Position numbers and translations under genes: made by a program
Part shown: positions 13,849 to 21,849 of the stretch, one piece after another
How the letters are laid out: every line of letters begins with the position of its first letter
Position numbering within the stretch: the stretch's first letter is position 1
Notes under the pieces: generated by a model
The model's database searches: none
The model's input: only the letters and a program-made list of their open reading frames with translations
Told to the model about the DNA's origin: nothing
From: a virus
IMG/VR virus record: IMGVR_UViG_3300020474_000065
Span: 1 to 30,975 of that record
Direction: 5' to 3' (one strand)
Length of the DNA: 30,975 nucleotides

Positions 13849-14076
13849 TTAATCTAATTTTTTTTGGATTGCTTCTTGAATTGCTTCTTTTTCGGAGTTA
13901 CCAGTTACAGCAGTAACATATTCGTTAACAAAACGACCGTATTGGTCTTGTATTAACTTAAATATCTCTGCTTCCCAACAGTTGGCATACTTATTCCAAC
14001 CGAGATATATGGTTCTATCTCCTATTTTATAGATTTTTTGCATCTCATCTAGTGCAATAATTTCTACTTCAGCCAA
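13849..14076 (-). CDS. Unknown small protein (75 aa), TTG start
   Basis: 75 aa from TTG 14076, chosen because a perfect AGGAGG (14087-14082) lies five bases before it. The sequence looks like a small beta-rich domain followed by a helix (S-E-K-E-A-I-Q-E-A-I-Q-K-K-L). Residues about 15-40 hold I-Y-K-I-G-D-R-T-I-Y-L-G-W and C-W-E-A-E-I. No family recognised. It has its own extended -10 promoter upstream. Confidence 0.65.
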   Translation of the reverse strand: MAEVEIIALDEMQKIYKIGDRTIYLGWNKYANCWEAEIFKLIQDQYGRFVNEYVTAVTGNSEKEAIQEAIQKKLD

Positions 14077-14102
14077 AAAGGCCTCCTTTGCTACACATCA
14101 TT

Positions 14103-14111
14103 AGTATAGCA
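14103..14111 (-). promoter_or_regulatory. Extended -10 promoter, minus strand
   Basis: On the minus strand TGC precedes TATACT (14108-14103), an extended -10 element without a good -35. It is divergent from the promoter at 14147-14175, so both share about 70 bp. It would drive the gene at 14076-13849. Confidence 0.55.
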
Positions 14112-14146
14112 GGTTTTGACTAAATAAGAAAAAAAAGTAAAAAAAC

Positions 14147-14175
14147 TTGACAAATTAAGGCAGGTGTGTCATTAT
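14147..14175 (+). promoter_or_regulatory. Promoter of the HTH gene
   Basis: TTGACA (14147-14152), 17 bases, CATTAT (14170-14175). The -35 and the six bases after it (AATTAA) are identical to the promoter at 2085. The spacer ends in TGTGT rather than TATGG. AGGAGG (14191-14196) and GTG 14201 follow. Confidence 0.75.
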
Positions 14176-14200
14176 TATAGTATGTATAAAAGGAGGAAAT

Positions 14201-14974
14201 GTGGAAACAACTAATAAAGTTACCACTACAACGCCCAATTTAGAACAAGCAGAGTTCTTATTCAAAAGGTTCCCCAATAAACCTTTAAGAGAATGGGCAC
14301 AAGATTGGGGTGTATCCCACGAACAAGTAAGAATTATGAAAATTAGATTAGGAATTCCTACAAGTAGAAAAGTGGAATACTCAGAAGAAATTACTAAACC
14401 AGTAGTAGATTACATAGCAGAAGGTAAAGGTACTGTGAATACACCTAGAACATTCAAATCCTTACCTTTTGGTAAAACTACTTTTTTGAATTGGATGGCT
14501 GAATATCCGGAGTTGACAGAATCTATTGTTAATGCTCAAAATGAAGCAAGACACAATAAGTTAAACCCAACTCACAAGAGATGTTCTCAAACAGGAGAAA
14601 TGTTACCTGTATCTGAATTCTATGCCGATAGTAATACTTTAGATGGATACTCAAGTAGAAGTAAAGAAGCTGTAAAAGCTAATGCAAAGAAATATTATGG
14701 ACTTAGAAATGTTGAAGAACCAACAGTAGAAGAAAAAGTTTGTCCAGCAGTTTCTGATTTAGGACCTTTACCAGCATCTTACTTTGGATTAAGTAGCAAA
14801 CACTCAACAGGACTGCAAACTTACTGTAAAGAATTTCAAAAACAATATCAGAAATTCTTAAATATGGATGGTGCTAATCAAGGTGACGCATATGATGCAG
14901 CTAAAGAACCAACATATGAATATTTTGCTAAGCAAGGATACAGCCGTATTACTCGTATTGATGCTACAACTTAA
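14201..14974 (+). CDS. HTH protein with two degenerate zinc-motif repeats
   Basis: 257 aa from GTG 14201, four bases after a perfect AGGAGG. Residues about 20-52 look like a helix-turn-helix (L-R-E-W-A-Q-D-W-G-V-S-H-E-Q-V-R-I-M-K). A second HTH-like stretch follows around 65-105 (F-G-K-T-T-F-L-N-W-M). The C-terminal half has two related blocks: K-R-C-S-Q-T-G-E-M-L-P-V-S-E-F-Y with L-D-G-Y, then K-V-C-P-A-V-S-D-L-G-P-L-P-A-S-Y-F with S-T-G-L-Q. These resemble the C-x2-C ... P-x-S-x-F ... D-G zinc motif of phage HNH/endonuclease VII-like proteins, but most Cys are lost. It probably binds DNA. It has its own promoter and terminator, so it is an independent unit; a regulator is the simplest reading. 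Confidence 0.7.
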   Translation: METTNKVTTTTPNLEQAEFLFKRFPNKPLREWAQDWGVSHEQVRIMKIRLGIPTSRKVEYSEEITKPVVDYIAEGKGTVNTPRTFKSLPFGKTTFLNWMAEYPELTESIVNAQNEARHNKLNPTHKRCSQTGEMLPVSEFYADSNTLDGYSSRSKEAVKANAKKYYGLRNVEEPTVEEKVCPAVSDLGPLPASYFGLSSKHSTGLQTYCKEFQKQYQKFLNMDGANQGDAYDAAKEPTYEYFAKQGYSRITRIDATT

Positions 14975-14990
14975 TATTTAAGTAAAACCT

Positions 14991-15022
14991 AAAAAAGCCC
15001 CTCCAAAGTGAGGGGTTTTTTT
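14991..15022 (+). terminator. Rho-independent terminator after the HTH gene
   Basis: CCCCTC (14998-15003) and GAGGGG (15010-15015) form a six-pair stem with a six-base loop, preceded by an A-run and followed by seven Ts (15016-15022). It leads straight into the -10 of the next unit. Confidence 0.88.
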
Positions 15023-15024
15023 GT

Positions 15025-15043
15025 TGGTATAATAAATGGTATG
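15025..15043 (+). promoter_or_regulatory. Extended -10 promoter placed for a leaderless mRNA
   Basis: TGG then TATAAT (15028-15033), seven bases, ATG (15041). No ribosome-binding site lies in the gap. Terminator, TATAAT and ATGCCTA follow each other as they do before the terminase gene. Confidence 0.65.
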
Positions 15044-15385
15044 CCTAAACTACCAACATCGTTACTAAACGAAAGCATTACAATTCAATCATTAAGTGGT
15101 TCTTCTGTAGATGACAGAGGGCTATCAACTGCAACTTGGTCTGATTCAGCAACAAATGTAGAAGCAAGAATTATGGATTCCGGTGGGGTATCAGAAGTAG
15201 ATGCTGACAACAGAACGGAACAAGTAGTAGAATTTAGAATATATGTTCCATCCGGAACAACAGTTTCATTAGACGACAGAGTTAGCTATGAAAGTAAATT
15301 TTACAATATTAAAAATATAAAAAATATTAAAGATAGATTTGGTAACACTTTTTATAAAGAGTTAGTTATGGATTCCGGATACTAA
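15041..15385 (+). CDS. Head closure / head-tail adaptor protein
   Basis: 114 aa from ATG 15041. A GTG at 15008 in frame lies inside the terminator stem and upstream of the promoter, so it is not used. The sequence fits the phage head-tail joining family: I-T-I-Q near the start, D-D-R-G-L-S-T-A-T-W, A-R-I-M-D, V-V-E-F-R-I-Y-V-P-S-G, D-D-R-V-S-Y, and K-D-R-F-G-N-T-F-Y-K-E-L at the end. It would close the connector below the portal before tail joining. It is the first gene of the tail operon. Confidence 0.8.
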   Translation: MPKLPTSLLNESITIQSLSGSSVDDRGLSTATWSDSATNVEARIMDSGGVSEVDADNRTEQVVEFRIYVPSGTTVSLDDRVSYESKFYNIKNIKNIKDRFGNTFYKELVMDSGY

Positions 15386-16371
15386 TGGCACAAGGTAGAT
15401 TAAAAATGAAAAATCTTTCTTTGCGAAGTTTTAAACAAGTAAAAGATGGTTTTGCCGGAAGTAAACGTTATAACTTTAATAAAATAAAAAATTTAAAAGA
15501 TTTAAGAACTTTTTTTTATGAGTACTCTCTTTTTATTGGTGACTTATCTTCAATTCCGGGTATGCCTAATTTTAGTACAGCAAATAATATCCGACATTTA
15601 TTTTTAAAGTCTGGGCGTATTATGGGAGACGTTAACTCTCTTATGGGTACAGCGCAAAAAATGATGGATGGTTTTCAAATGTCAGATTTAGAAACTGCTG
15701 GTGAGCGTGCATTTCGTCGTGTTGGAGGTAGAGCTACCGGTAAAGTAATGATGAAAATTCCGGGAAGTAATCCTTTAGCTCGTGCTGCTAGGTCTGGTAT
15801 AGGAGCTAATATGCAAAAAGAATTTGATAGTTTTACAAAAAAAGCTTTTAGGTCAACTGGATTAGCAGCTAAACCAGCTGTTAGAGTTTACGGTACAACA
15901 CGTGTATCTAGCTTATATGACCATAGTGGAATTCATAAAATTTTGGAACTAGTTACTGAAGACATTGCTAGACAAGCTTATGTACTTACACCTGTTAAAA
16001 CTGGAAGATTAAGAGGTACTTTGCATCCTTCTTTTGTTGATACAAAAGTAAAAGGTGGTCACATAAGAAGAGGAAGAGTATCTATTGGTGAGGGACTAGA
16101 TTACGCTTTAAAAATTGAGTTTGGTAGTGGTAGTGGATTCGATGTTGGTGTTGGTGCTATAAAACAAAAATACTTTCCAGTTACCCCTAAAGCAGTTCAA
16201 TATTTAAGAGGAGCTAAAGAAAACCGTAGAGCTGTAACAAATGGTAAAGGCGCTATGTTAAGAAGAGGCGCTGCAAAAGCAGCAGCAAGATTTAAAGCTT
16301 CTGGTTTAGGTACTTTTAAAAGATATGACATAGAAGAAGTTATTAAAGATATGACCGGAAAGGTTAAATAA
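15385..16371 (+). CDS. HK97 gp10-like neck/tail-completion protein, long form
   Basis: 328 aa, TAATG overlap with the previous stop. The C-terminal part carries the gp10-like core: A-Y-V-L-T-P-V-K-T-G-R-L-R-G at about 198-211, then R-V-S-I-G-E-G-L-D-Y-A and I-E-F-G-S-G. The family is usually 120-180 aa. The first 170 residues or so are basic, Met- and Gly-rich, and not recognised. It acts at the head-tail joint. Confidence 0.78.
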   Translation: MAQGRLKMKNLSLRSFKQVKDGFAGSKRYNFNKIKNLKDLRTFFYEYSLFIGDLSSIPGMPNFSTANNIRHLFLKSGRIMGDVNSLMGTAQKMMDGFQMSDLETAGERAFRRVGGRATGKVMMKIPGSNPLARAARSGIGANMQKEFDSFTKKAFRSTGLAAKPAVRVYGTTRVSSLYDHSGIHKILELVTEDIARQAYVLTPVKTGRLRGTLHPSFVDTKVKGGHIRRGRVSIGEGLDYALKIEFGSGSGFDVGVGAIKQKYFPVTPKAVQYLRGAKENRRAVTNGKGAMLRRGAAKAAARFKASGLGTFKRYDIEEVIKDMTGKVK

Positions 16372-16823
16372 TGACACAACAATTACCAGACGCAGAGATA
16401 TTATTTAGAACTTGGGCATTAAGTAGAAGCCCTATTACTAGCTTAGTTAGCACAAGAATAGCAACAAGACTTCCTTCTAGTGGAACACTACCTTTTTTAG
16501 TTTATTCAATGTTAGGTGGAGCTCCTTTAGGAGGAGAATCTCTAATTTATGAAGCAACAATGTTTATTGATGCTTACGCAGGAAAATATGCTTCTTCTGG
16601 TACTAAAGGACAGCCGGATTTTGCAGGTGCTTTTAATTTAGCAAATACAGTTGTAGAAGAAACTTTTGATTATGGACCTACCAAATTGACCTCTACAGGT
16701 GGTGAGTCTGGAGTTATACACGGGTTCTATAGCCAAAGTGGTCCTGCAAGAATCGAAGAACCCGACCTCGGTTTGGCCCGCTATAATATAGAAGTAGTAA
16801 TGGTATATGGAGCAAATTCATAA
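16371..16823 (+). CDS. Probable tail terminator / tail completion protein
   Basis: 150 aa, TAATG overlaps at both ends. The start D-A-E-I-L-F-R-T-W-A-L, the R-I-A-T-R-L-P ... L-P-F-L-V-Y-S pattern, the strand Y-E-A-T-M-F-I-D-A-Y-A, and a C-terminal Y-N-I-E-V-V-M-V-Y fit the small tail-terminator family that caps the tail tube. Position between the gp10-like gene and the tube gene agrees. Sequence similarity alone is weak. Confidence 0.65.
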   Translation: MTQQLPDAEILFRTWALSRSPITSLVSTRIATRLPSSGTLPFLVYSMLGGAPLGGESLIYEATMFIDAYAGKYASSGTKGQPDFAGAFNLANTVVEETFDYGPTKLTSTGGESGVIHGFYSQSGPARIEEPDLGLARYNIEVVMVYGANS

Positions 16824-17104
16824 TGAAAAATGTTAAATTGAATCCTTTTATTAGAGTTTTCGATTCTATTAGAGACGAAAAGCTCGATATTATCTTTAAT
16901 GGTAAAGAATGGGTAGAAGTAAAAGAATCTGATTGGAACAGACTAAAACAAAGTCAAACCAAGCAAGGTGAAATACTAATACCTACATTCGTTACTGAAG
17001 GAGAAGGTATGGGAGAAGTTAAGGGTATTTCTGATGTTAAAGAAGAAATATCTAGCGATGAGGAATGGTTCGGTACTGACGAAGTAGTAGAAGAAGAAGA
17101 GTGA
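16823..17104 (+). CDS. Unknown acidic protein (93 aa)
   Basis: 93 aa, TAATG overlap upstream. Residues 1 to about 45 form a small domain (F-I-R-V-F-D-S-I-R-D-E-K-L-D-I-I-F-N-G-K-E-W); the C-terminal half is acidic and ends in five Glu. It lies just before the tail tube gene. No family recognised. Confidence 0.65.
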   Translation: MKNVKLNPFIRVFDSIRDEKLDIIFNGKEWVEVKESDWNRLKQSQTKQGEILIPTFVTEGEGMGEVKGISDVKEEISSDEEWFGTDEVVEEEE

Positions 17105-17137
17105 CAAACTCTTTATAACCATAGGTAGGTAAATAAA

Positions 17138-17743
17138 ATGGCACAAAGTATTACAGAAGTTCTTTTGGGAACTGGTAGTCTTTTTACAGCTCTGGAGTCT
17201 GACTTGAATGGTGGAAGCCCAAACGTGGTATTCCCATCCAATACAAGTGTTACCCCAGTAAATACATACTGGACCAATATAGGATATTCCGAAAGTGGAT
17301 TTTCATTAGAATATGATAAAACATTTGAAGATGTAACAGTAGCAGAAGAGATTGACCCTATTAAGACAATCAAAACTGCTCAAGAAGTGAGAATCACAGG
17401 AGAGCTTGCTCAAGCTTCCCTTGCTAACTTAAAGCTAGCAATGGCTGGTGGAACAATTTCTACCGATTCTCCAGCATCCGGATATTCAACATTAGTTCCT
17501 CCAACAACTGACTCTTTCTTAGAGTATGGTTTGTTGTTAAGAGTTAACGCTCCGGGTACTGATGAAGCAGGTACAGGTAAATTAAGGGACATTCACGTCC
17601 CTAGAGCAGTCAATGTGGGTGCATTTTCAATGACACACGCAAAGGCACCACAAAAGGTAACAATTACTGTTGAATATAAAGTATTGAAGCCAAATAGTGA
17701 TGCTCCGTTCGCAAATATATTTAAAATTATTGACACAGTTTAA
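17138..17743 (+). CDS. Major tail tube protein
   Basis: 201 aa, after a G-rich leader with TAGGTAGGT. The pattern is that of siphovirus tube proteins: T-E-V-L-L-G-T-G-S-L-F, an early W-T-N-I-G-Y-S-E-S-G-F, V-A-E-E-I-D-P-I, V-R-I-T-G-E-L-A-Q-A-S-L, and a C-terminal K-V-T-I-T-V-E-Y-K-V-L strand. Location directly before the tail chaperones and the tape measure is the standard order. A TTAATTAATTAATTAAT repeat lies in the gap behind it. Confidence 0.85.
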   Translation: MAQSITEVLLGTGSLFTALESDLNGGSPNVVFPSNTSVTPVNTYWTNIGYSESGFSLEYDKTFEDVTVAEEIDPIKTIKTAQEVRITGELAQASLANLKLAMAGGTISTDSPASGYSTLVPPTTDSFLEYGLLLRVNAPGTDEAGTGKLRDIHVPRAVNVGAFSMTHAKAPQKVTITVEYKVLKPNSDAPFANIFKIIDTV

Positions 17744-17775
17744 TAATTAATTAATTAATACGTAGGAGGTATTGG

Positions 17776-18120
17776 ATGTCAGAATTTAAAGATTTTGATG
17801 AAGCCTTGGCAGAGGATGCCGAAGTAAAGATTACTTTCAAGGTAGGGGGCAGGAACTACGAAGCTCCTACATCCCTACCAGCGAAAGTAGTACTAGCACA
17901 GTTAAAACTGTCAAATGATAGTGGTGGCATAGACCAAAAGAATATTGGTGAATGGTTAGCAGCCGTAATGGGTGAAGAACAATTCGACCAAATGTTAAAT
18001 GATGGAATAAGTTGGATACAGCTAGAAAAAGTTTTGGTCTTCTTATTGGTTCAATATGGAATAATTCCAGACCCAGAAGAAGTACCAGAAGAAGGGGGAG
18101 AAGAAGAAGACCCAAAATAA
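17776..18120 (+). CDS. Tail assembly chaperone, short (gpG-like) product
   Basis: 114 aa from ATG 17776, with TAGGAGGT (17763-17770) upstream. It begins with an acidic stretch, has a beta/alpha domain (V-K-I-T-F-K-V-G-G-R-N-Y-E-A-P) and ends in an acidic tail. The last two sense codons are CCA AAA, part of the slippery heptamer, followed by TAA. It corresponds to lambda gpG: it binds the tape measure during tail assembly and is not in the finished virion. Confidence 0.85.
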   Translation: MSEFKDFDEALAEDAEVKITFKVGGRNYEAPTSLPAKVVLAQLKLSNDSGGIDQKNIGEWLAAVMGEEQFDQMLNDGISWIQLEKVLVFLLVQYGIIPDPEEVPEEGGEEEDPK

Positions 18121-18392
18121 ACTTATCTTGGGACGATGTCTTAAGTAGGTGGTCTTCTGTAGAATCTGATTTTTTAAGATTTTACAAACTTGAACCCTTA
18201 AATATTAGCTGGAGATTATTTAAAAATCTCTTATTCAGTTTAGTTTCAGAAGAGTCTTCATTTTACGCCCCTTATTTAGCTGAGCAAATGAAAGAAATTA
18301 GGGATGAAGCAGAAAACAATCGTAACGAAAAACCAAAAGTTCAAATATCTTTGGCTGAAGCTATGCAAGATTTAGGTGTAACTGATGACTAA
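17776..18392 (+). CDS. Tail assembly chaperone, -1 frameshift (gpGT-like) product
   Basis: A -1 shift on CCCAAAA at 18111-18117 carries ribosomes past the TAA at 18118-18120 into a frame open to 18392. The fusion is 205 aa: 114 from the zero frame and 91 more, beginning I-N-L-S-W-D-D-V. The T part has no good start of its own and is W/F/L-rich helical, as in other T domains. It overlaps the tape measure start (18385). The arrangement is that of lambda G/GT and is conserved in long-tailed phages. Confidence 0.85.
18094..18117 (+). promoter_or_regulatory. Programmed -1 frameshift site with upstream SD-like stimulator
   Basis: CCCAAAA (18111-18117) fits X-XXY-YYZ with the zero frame reading C-CCA-AAA and the stop following at once. 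GGGGGAG (18094-18100) lies ten bases before it, a spacing like the Shine-Dalgarno-type stimulator of the dnaX site. Downstream, ACTTA (18121-18125) can pair with TAAGT (18142-18146) around an inner GAC/GTC, a weak stem. Confidence 0.85.
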
Positions 18393-21300
18393 TATAGGTG
18401 GTGCTCATTTAGAGGTAGATGCCGACGTATCTAAAGCAGAAGGTCAAGCTAAAGCTGGTACGCTAAAAATTGGTGCAGTCTTATCTAAAGCATTTTCTGG
18501 TATTTCTGGAATGATAAATGCTGCTGGTATAGGTATGTTAGCCGGTATCAGCATTTCTTTAGTTGCAGGTACTAGAGCAGCTGTGGAGTTTGAAGATGCT
18601 TTTGCTATGGTTAAGAAAACTATGGCAGATGTCGACAGTCCAGAAGTTTTTGAAAAAATTGCAGACGATTTAAAAGCCTTAGCAACTCAAATACCCGTAA
18701 GAGCTTCTGAATTAGCAGGATTAGGTTCTGTCGCTGGTCAGTTAGGTGTTGGAGCAAATGATGTTTCAAAATTCGTAGAAGTTACTGGTAAATTAGGTGT
18801 TGCTACCAATATGACTGGTGAACAAGCTGCAACTTCATTAGCAAGATTTCTTAATGTAACAAATCAAACAACCGACTCTGTTGGTAAATTTGCTTCTATT
18901 CTTGTACAGTTAGGCAACAACGTAGCAGCACAGGAATCTGAAATTATATTACTAGCACAAAACTTTGGTGCTATTGGTACCGTTGCAGGTTTGTCAGCTA
19001 CAGATATTCTTGCTTTTTCTGCTGCTATGAGGGAAACAGGTCAGCAAGCATCCGCAGGTTCTACTGCTTTAGGTAAATTATTTACAATAATGGCAGACGC
19101 TGGTAAATCTGGTGGTAGTGCTATCTTTGATTTCGCACAAGTTGCTGGAATGGAGATGGGTTCATTCGCAGAGTTAGTAGAGACAGATATAGCAAAAGCA
19201 GCACAAGCATTCTTAGCTGGATTAGACAAGATGAATAAATCGGGTCAAGCGTTGACTCCGACATTACAAAAATTAGGTCTAAACCAAGTAAGAACTGCAA
19301 GAGCTGTTCTTTCATTAGCTAATAACCAAGAAGGCCTTAACGAGGCACTAGCTTTAGCTAGAAAAGAAGCTATTGAACAAAATGCTTTAAATGAAGAAGC
19401 AGCAACAAGATTCGAAACCGTATCTCAAAAAGTTGCACAATTTAAAGCAATCACAAATGTAGCATCGTCCGAAATCGGTGAAATCTTTTTACCTGTTATA
19501 AGTAAACTTATGGATTTCTTTATCACATTAGCAAAAGGTTTAGTGGGTCTTGTTAGAGGCTTTAAAGAATTAGGCACAACTATGAAACTTTTAGTCACTA
19601 CAGGTATGATTGGCACAATTGTCAAAATGTTTATGAATATGAAAAATTTATTTGTAACAATAACAGGAAATCTTGCACCAAAATTAAGTGGTTTTTTTAC
19701 TGGTTTTAAAGGTATAGCAAGTAAACTTTTAGGTCCTTTAAAACTATTAACGGGTGCTGTTGGTGCAGTTATTGCCGCTTTTGTAGGTTTATTTAAATTA
19801 GGTCAAAAACAAGAAGAATTTGATGCCTTCAATCAAGGTATAGACGGAATTGTATCCAGTATGAAAGAGCTTGACTCTATGGAGGGTGGAATAGCTGGTA
19901 ACTTTAGTGATGAAATTATGAAAGGTTTTATTGAGGGAGTGCCGGATGGATATAAAGAAGGTGTTAGAAAAGCAATAGCTGATGGTTCTATAACTGAAGC
20001 AACAGCTTTAGCAGCTTTTGAAATAGGTGATGTTATGGGTGAAGGTATTTCCAACTCACTAAGAAATGTTTTAGGGGTAGGAGAAATTTTTGATGGCAAT
20101 CAACTAACAGAATTAAGTAGTGCTTTAGAAGCTATGGACCTAGAAGGTGGTGTAGATAAATTTGGAATTATTTATGAACTAGCTGAAGATTTACAAACAG
20201 AGCTAAAAAAAGGTGCTCACGCTAATCAAGACACTGTAGATTCACTAGAATCACAGCTTGCTATATTAACGCAAATAACTGGTGCTAGTGGTGAACTTGA
20301 AACTAATCAAGAAAAAATGGTTCGACTCATTAGAGAAGAAGTAGGAGAGCTTGCATTTCAAGAAGGCTTTATGCAAAAAATGCTTGAAACGGAACAAGGT
20401 AGACTATCCGTAGCAAAGGGACTAGTTGGTTCAAGCACAGAACTAAAAGACCTATTAGTAGAGATGGGGCTAATAGATATATCAGACCCAATAACCGATG
20501 CTTTTTCACAGTTGGAAAAAGATGTTAATAACTTTTTGCAATTAGTTGAAGACATTACAAGACCTCAAGACTTAGTCTTTGATGTTGAGATGGCAGAGTT
20601 TGATGTTGCAGACGCACATAAAGAACATAACGAATTACATAAAGAAGCTAAAGACTTACATCAAGAAGAAATAGACCTAGCAGCTGAGTTAGCAAAAATT
20701 CAAGCTGCTGATGCTATGACTCAAGAAGAAAAGCTTGAGCAACAAGAATTACTTAATGACGCATTAGAGTTGGAGAACGAACACAAAACTCAAGCAGTAA
20801 TGACTTTGCAAGAGCAAAGAAAACAACAAGATTTAATTAACGAGGCTTTAGATATAGAAGATAGACTTCGTAGAGGACTTGCTTTAAGTGCTAATGACCA
20901 ACTACAAAGAGAAAAACTTCGTAAAGATAGAAGAAGAGTTGAACTAGCAGTACAGCAAGGTTCACTTGAATTTGGTGACTTAGAGTTAGCTGCAATAGAT
21001 GAGAATATAAAAGCTATTGAAGATAAAGCTGTTACACAGCAAGATGCAGATATAGCTAGAGAAAAAGCTGGAGCAGTATTTCAAAAAGCAGAAGCTCGTC
21101 GAGAAAAAGAAATTGCTCAAATTGAAAAAATGCGTAACGATGCTGCAGAAATTGCATTTGATGCTCAGATTAGAAAAAACAATGAAATTGAAGCTATTGA
21201 AAAACGTAGAATTGAAATTAATGAAAGATTGCTAGAGCTACCAAGAGAAATTAAAGAAGCTCACATAGATATACACGATGCACAGATGGATTTAATTACA

Positions 21301-21849
21301 GCAAATGGCAACTTACTTTTAAGTTTTAGAGATTTAAGAAGTGTTGTTGTGGAAGACGCAATGGCAATGGCAGAAGCATTAGGTATGCCTTTAAATGTTT
21401 TAGATGGAATTATGACTTTGTTTAATCACGCAAAAGTTGAATCAGTGCCAAAAATTAATCAGAGATTAGATGATATAGACCCGGCGTTGTCAGCTCAGCT
21501 TGCTGGAATATCATACTCAAACACAAGAATGGATGAAAGAAGAAAACAATACCATTTATTTAAACAATTTGAATTTGCAAACAAACACATTGGTGGTGCT
21601 GTAAAGCCTTCTGGAACTTATATGGTTGGTGAGATGGGACCAGAAATATTAAAAATGAATCCATCTGGTGGTGGTTTTATTAATAGATTAGGTCAAGGTA
21701 GTAACGCTGGTATGTCTCAAAACAATGTAGTTAATGTCAACGTAACAGGATTACCTACTGACCCTATAGCTTCAAGAAGAATTGCACAAAATATTCAAAG
21801 AGAATTAAATAAACTTTCTAAAGACGGAAGAAGTGGAAGTGTTAGATAA
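18385..21849 (+). CDS. Tail tape measure protein
   Basis: 1154 aa. It sets tail length and is packed inside the tube. Residues about 20-65 are Gly/Ala-rich and hydrophobic. Residues about 70-300 match the phage tape-measure core (F-E-D-A-F-A-M-V-K-K-T, A-G-L-G-S-V-A-G-Q-L-G-V, F-A-S-I-L-V-Q-L-G, S-A-A-M-R-E-T-G-Q-Q-A-S-A-G). Two hydrophobic stretches lie near 395-470. Residues about 750-985 are charged coiled coil. The end has the typical G-G-A-V-K-P-S-G-T-Y-M-V-G-E-M-G-P-E segment. At about 1.5 angstrom per residue it would give a tail near 170 nm (a rule of thumb). The start overlaps the frameshifted chaperone by eight bases. Confidence 0.93.
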   Translation: MTNIGGAHLEVDADVSKAEGQAKAGTLKIGAVLSKAFSGISGMINAAGIGMLAGISISLVAGTRAAVEFEDAFAMVKKTMADVDSPEVFEKIADDLKALATQIPVRASELAGLGSVAGQLGVGANDVSKFVEVTGKLGVATNMTGEQAATSLARFLNVTNQTTDSVGKFASILVQLGNNVAAQESEIILLAQNFGAIGTVAGLSATDILAFSAAMRETGQQASAGSTALGKLFTIMADAGKSGGSAIFDFAQVAGMEMGSFAELVETDIAKAAQAFLAGLDKMNKSGQALTPTLQKLGLNQVRTARAVLSLANNQEGLNEALALARKEAIEQNALNEEAATRFETVSQKVAQFKAITNVASSEIGEIFLPVISKLMDFFITLAKGLVGLVRGFKELGTTMKLLVTTGMIGTIVKMFMNMKNLFVTITGNLAPKLSGFFTGFKGIASKLLGPLKLLTGAVGAVIAAFVGLFKLGQKQEEFDAFNQGIDGIVSSMKELDSMEGGIAGNFSDEIMKGFIEGVPDGYKEGVRKAIADGSITEATALAAFEIGDVMGEGISNSLRNVLGVGEIFDGNQLTELSSALEAMDLEGGVDKFGIIYELAEDLQTELKKGAHANQDTVDSLESQLAILTQITGASGELETNQEKMVRLIREEVGELAFQEGFMQKMLETEQGRLSVAKGLVGSSTELKDLLVEMGLIDISDPITDAFSQLEKDVNNFLQLVEDITRPQDLVFDVEMAEFDVADAHKEHNELHKEAKDLHQEEIDLAAELAKIQAADAMTQEEKLEQQELLNDALELENEHKTQAVMTLQEQRKQQDLINEALDIEDRLRRGLALSANDQLQREKLRKDRRRVELAVQQGSLEFGDLELAAIDENIKAIEDKAVTQQDADIAREKAGAVFQKAEARREKEIAQIEKMRNDAAEIAFDAQIRKNNEIEAIEKRRIEINERLLELPREIKEAHIDIHDAQMDLITANGNLLLSFRDLRSVVVEDAMAMAEALGMPLNVLDGIMTLFNHAKVESVPKINQRLDDIDPALSAQLAGISYSNTRMDERRKQYHLFKQFEFANKHIGGAVKPSGTYMVGEMGPEILKMNPSGGGFINRLGQGSNAGMSQNNVVNVNVTGLPTDPIASRRIAQNIQRELNKLSKDGRSGSVR

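Noticed and set aside
15008-15040. An upstream GTG start for the head-closure gene
   Set aside because: It lies inside the terminator stem and upstream of the -10 box; the ATG at 15041 fits the family start.
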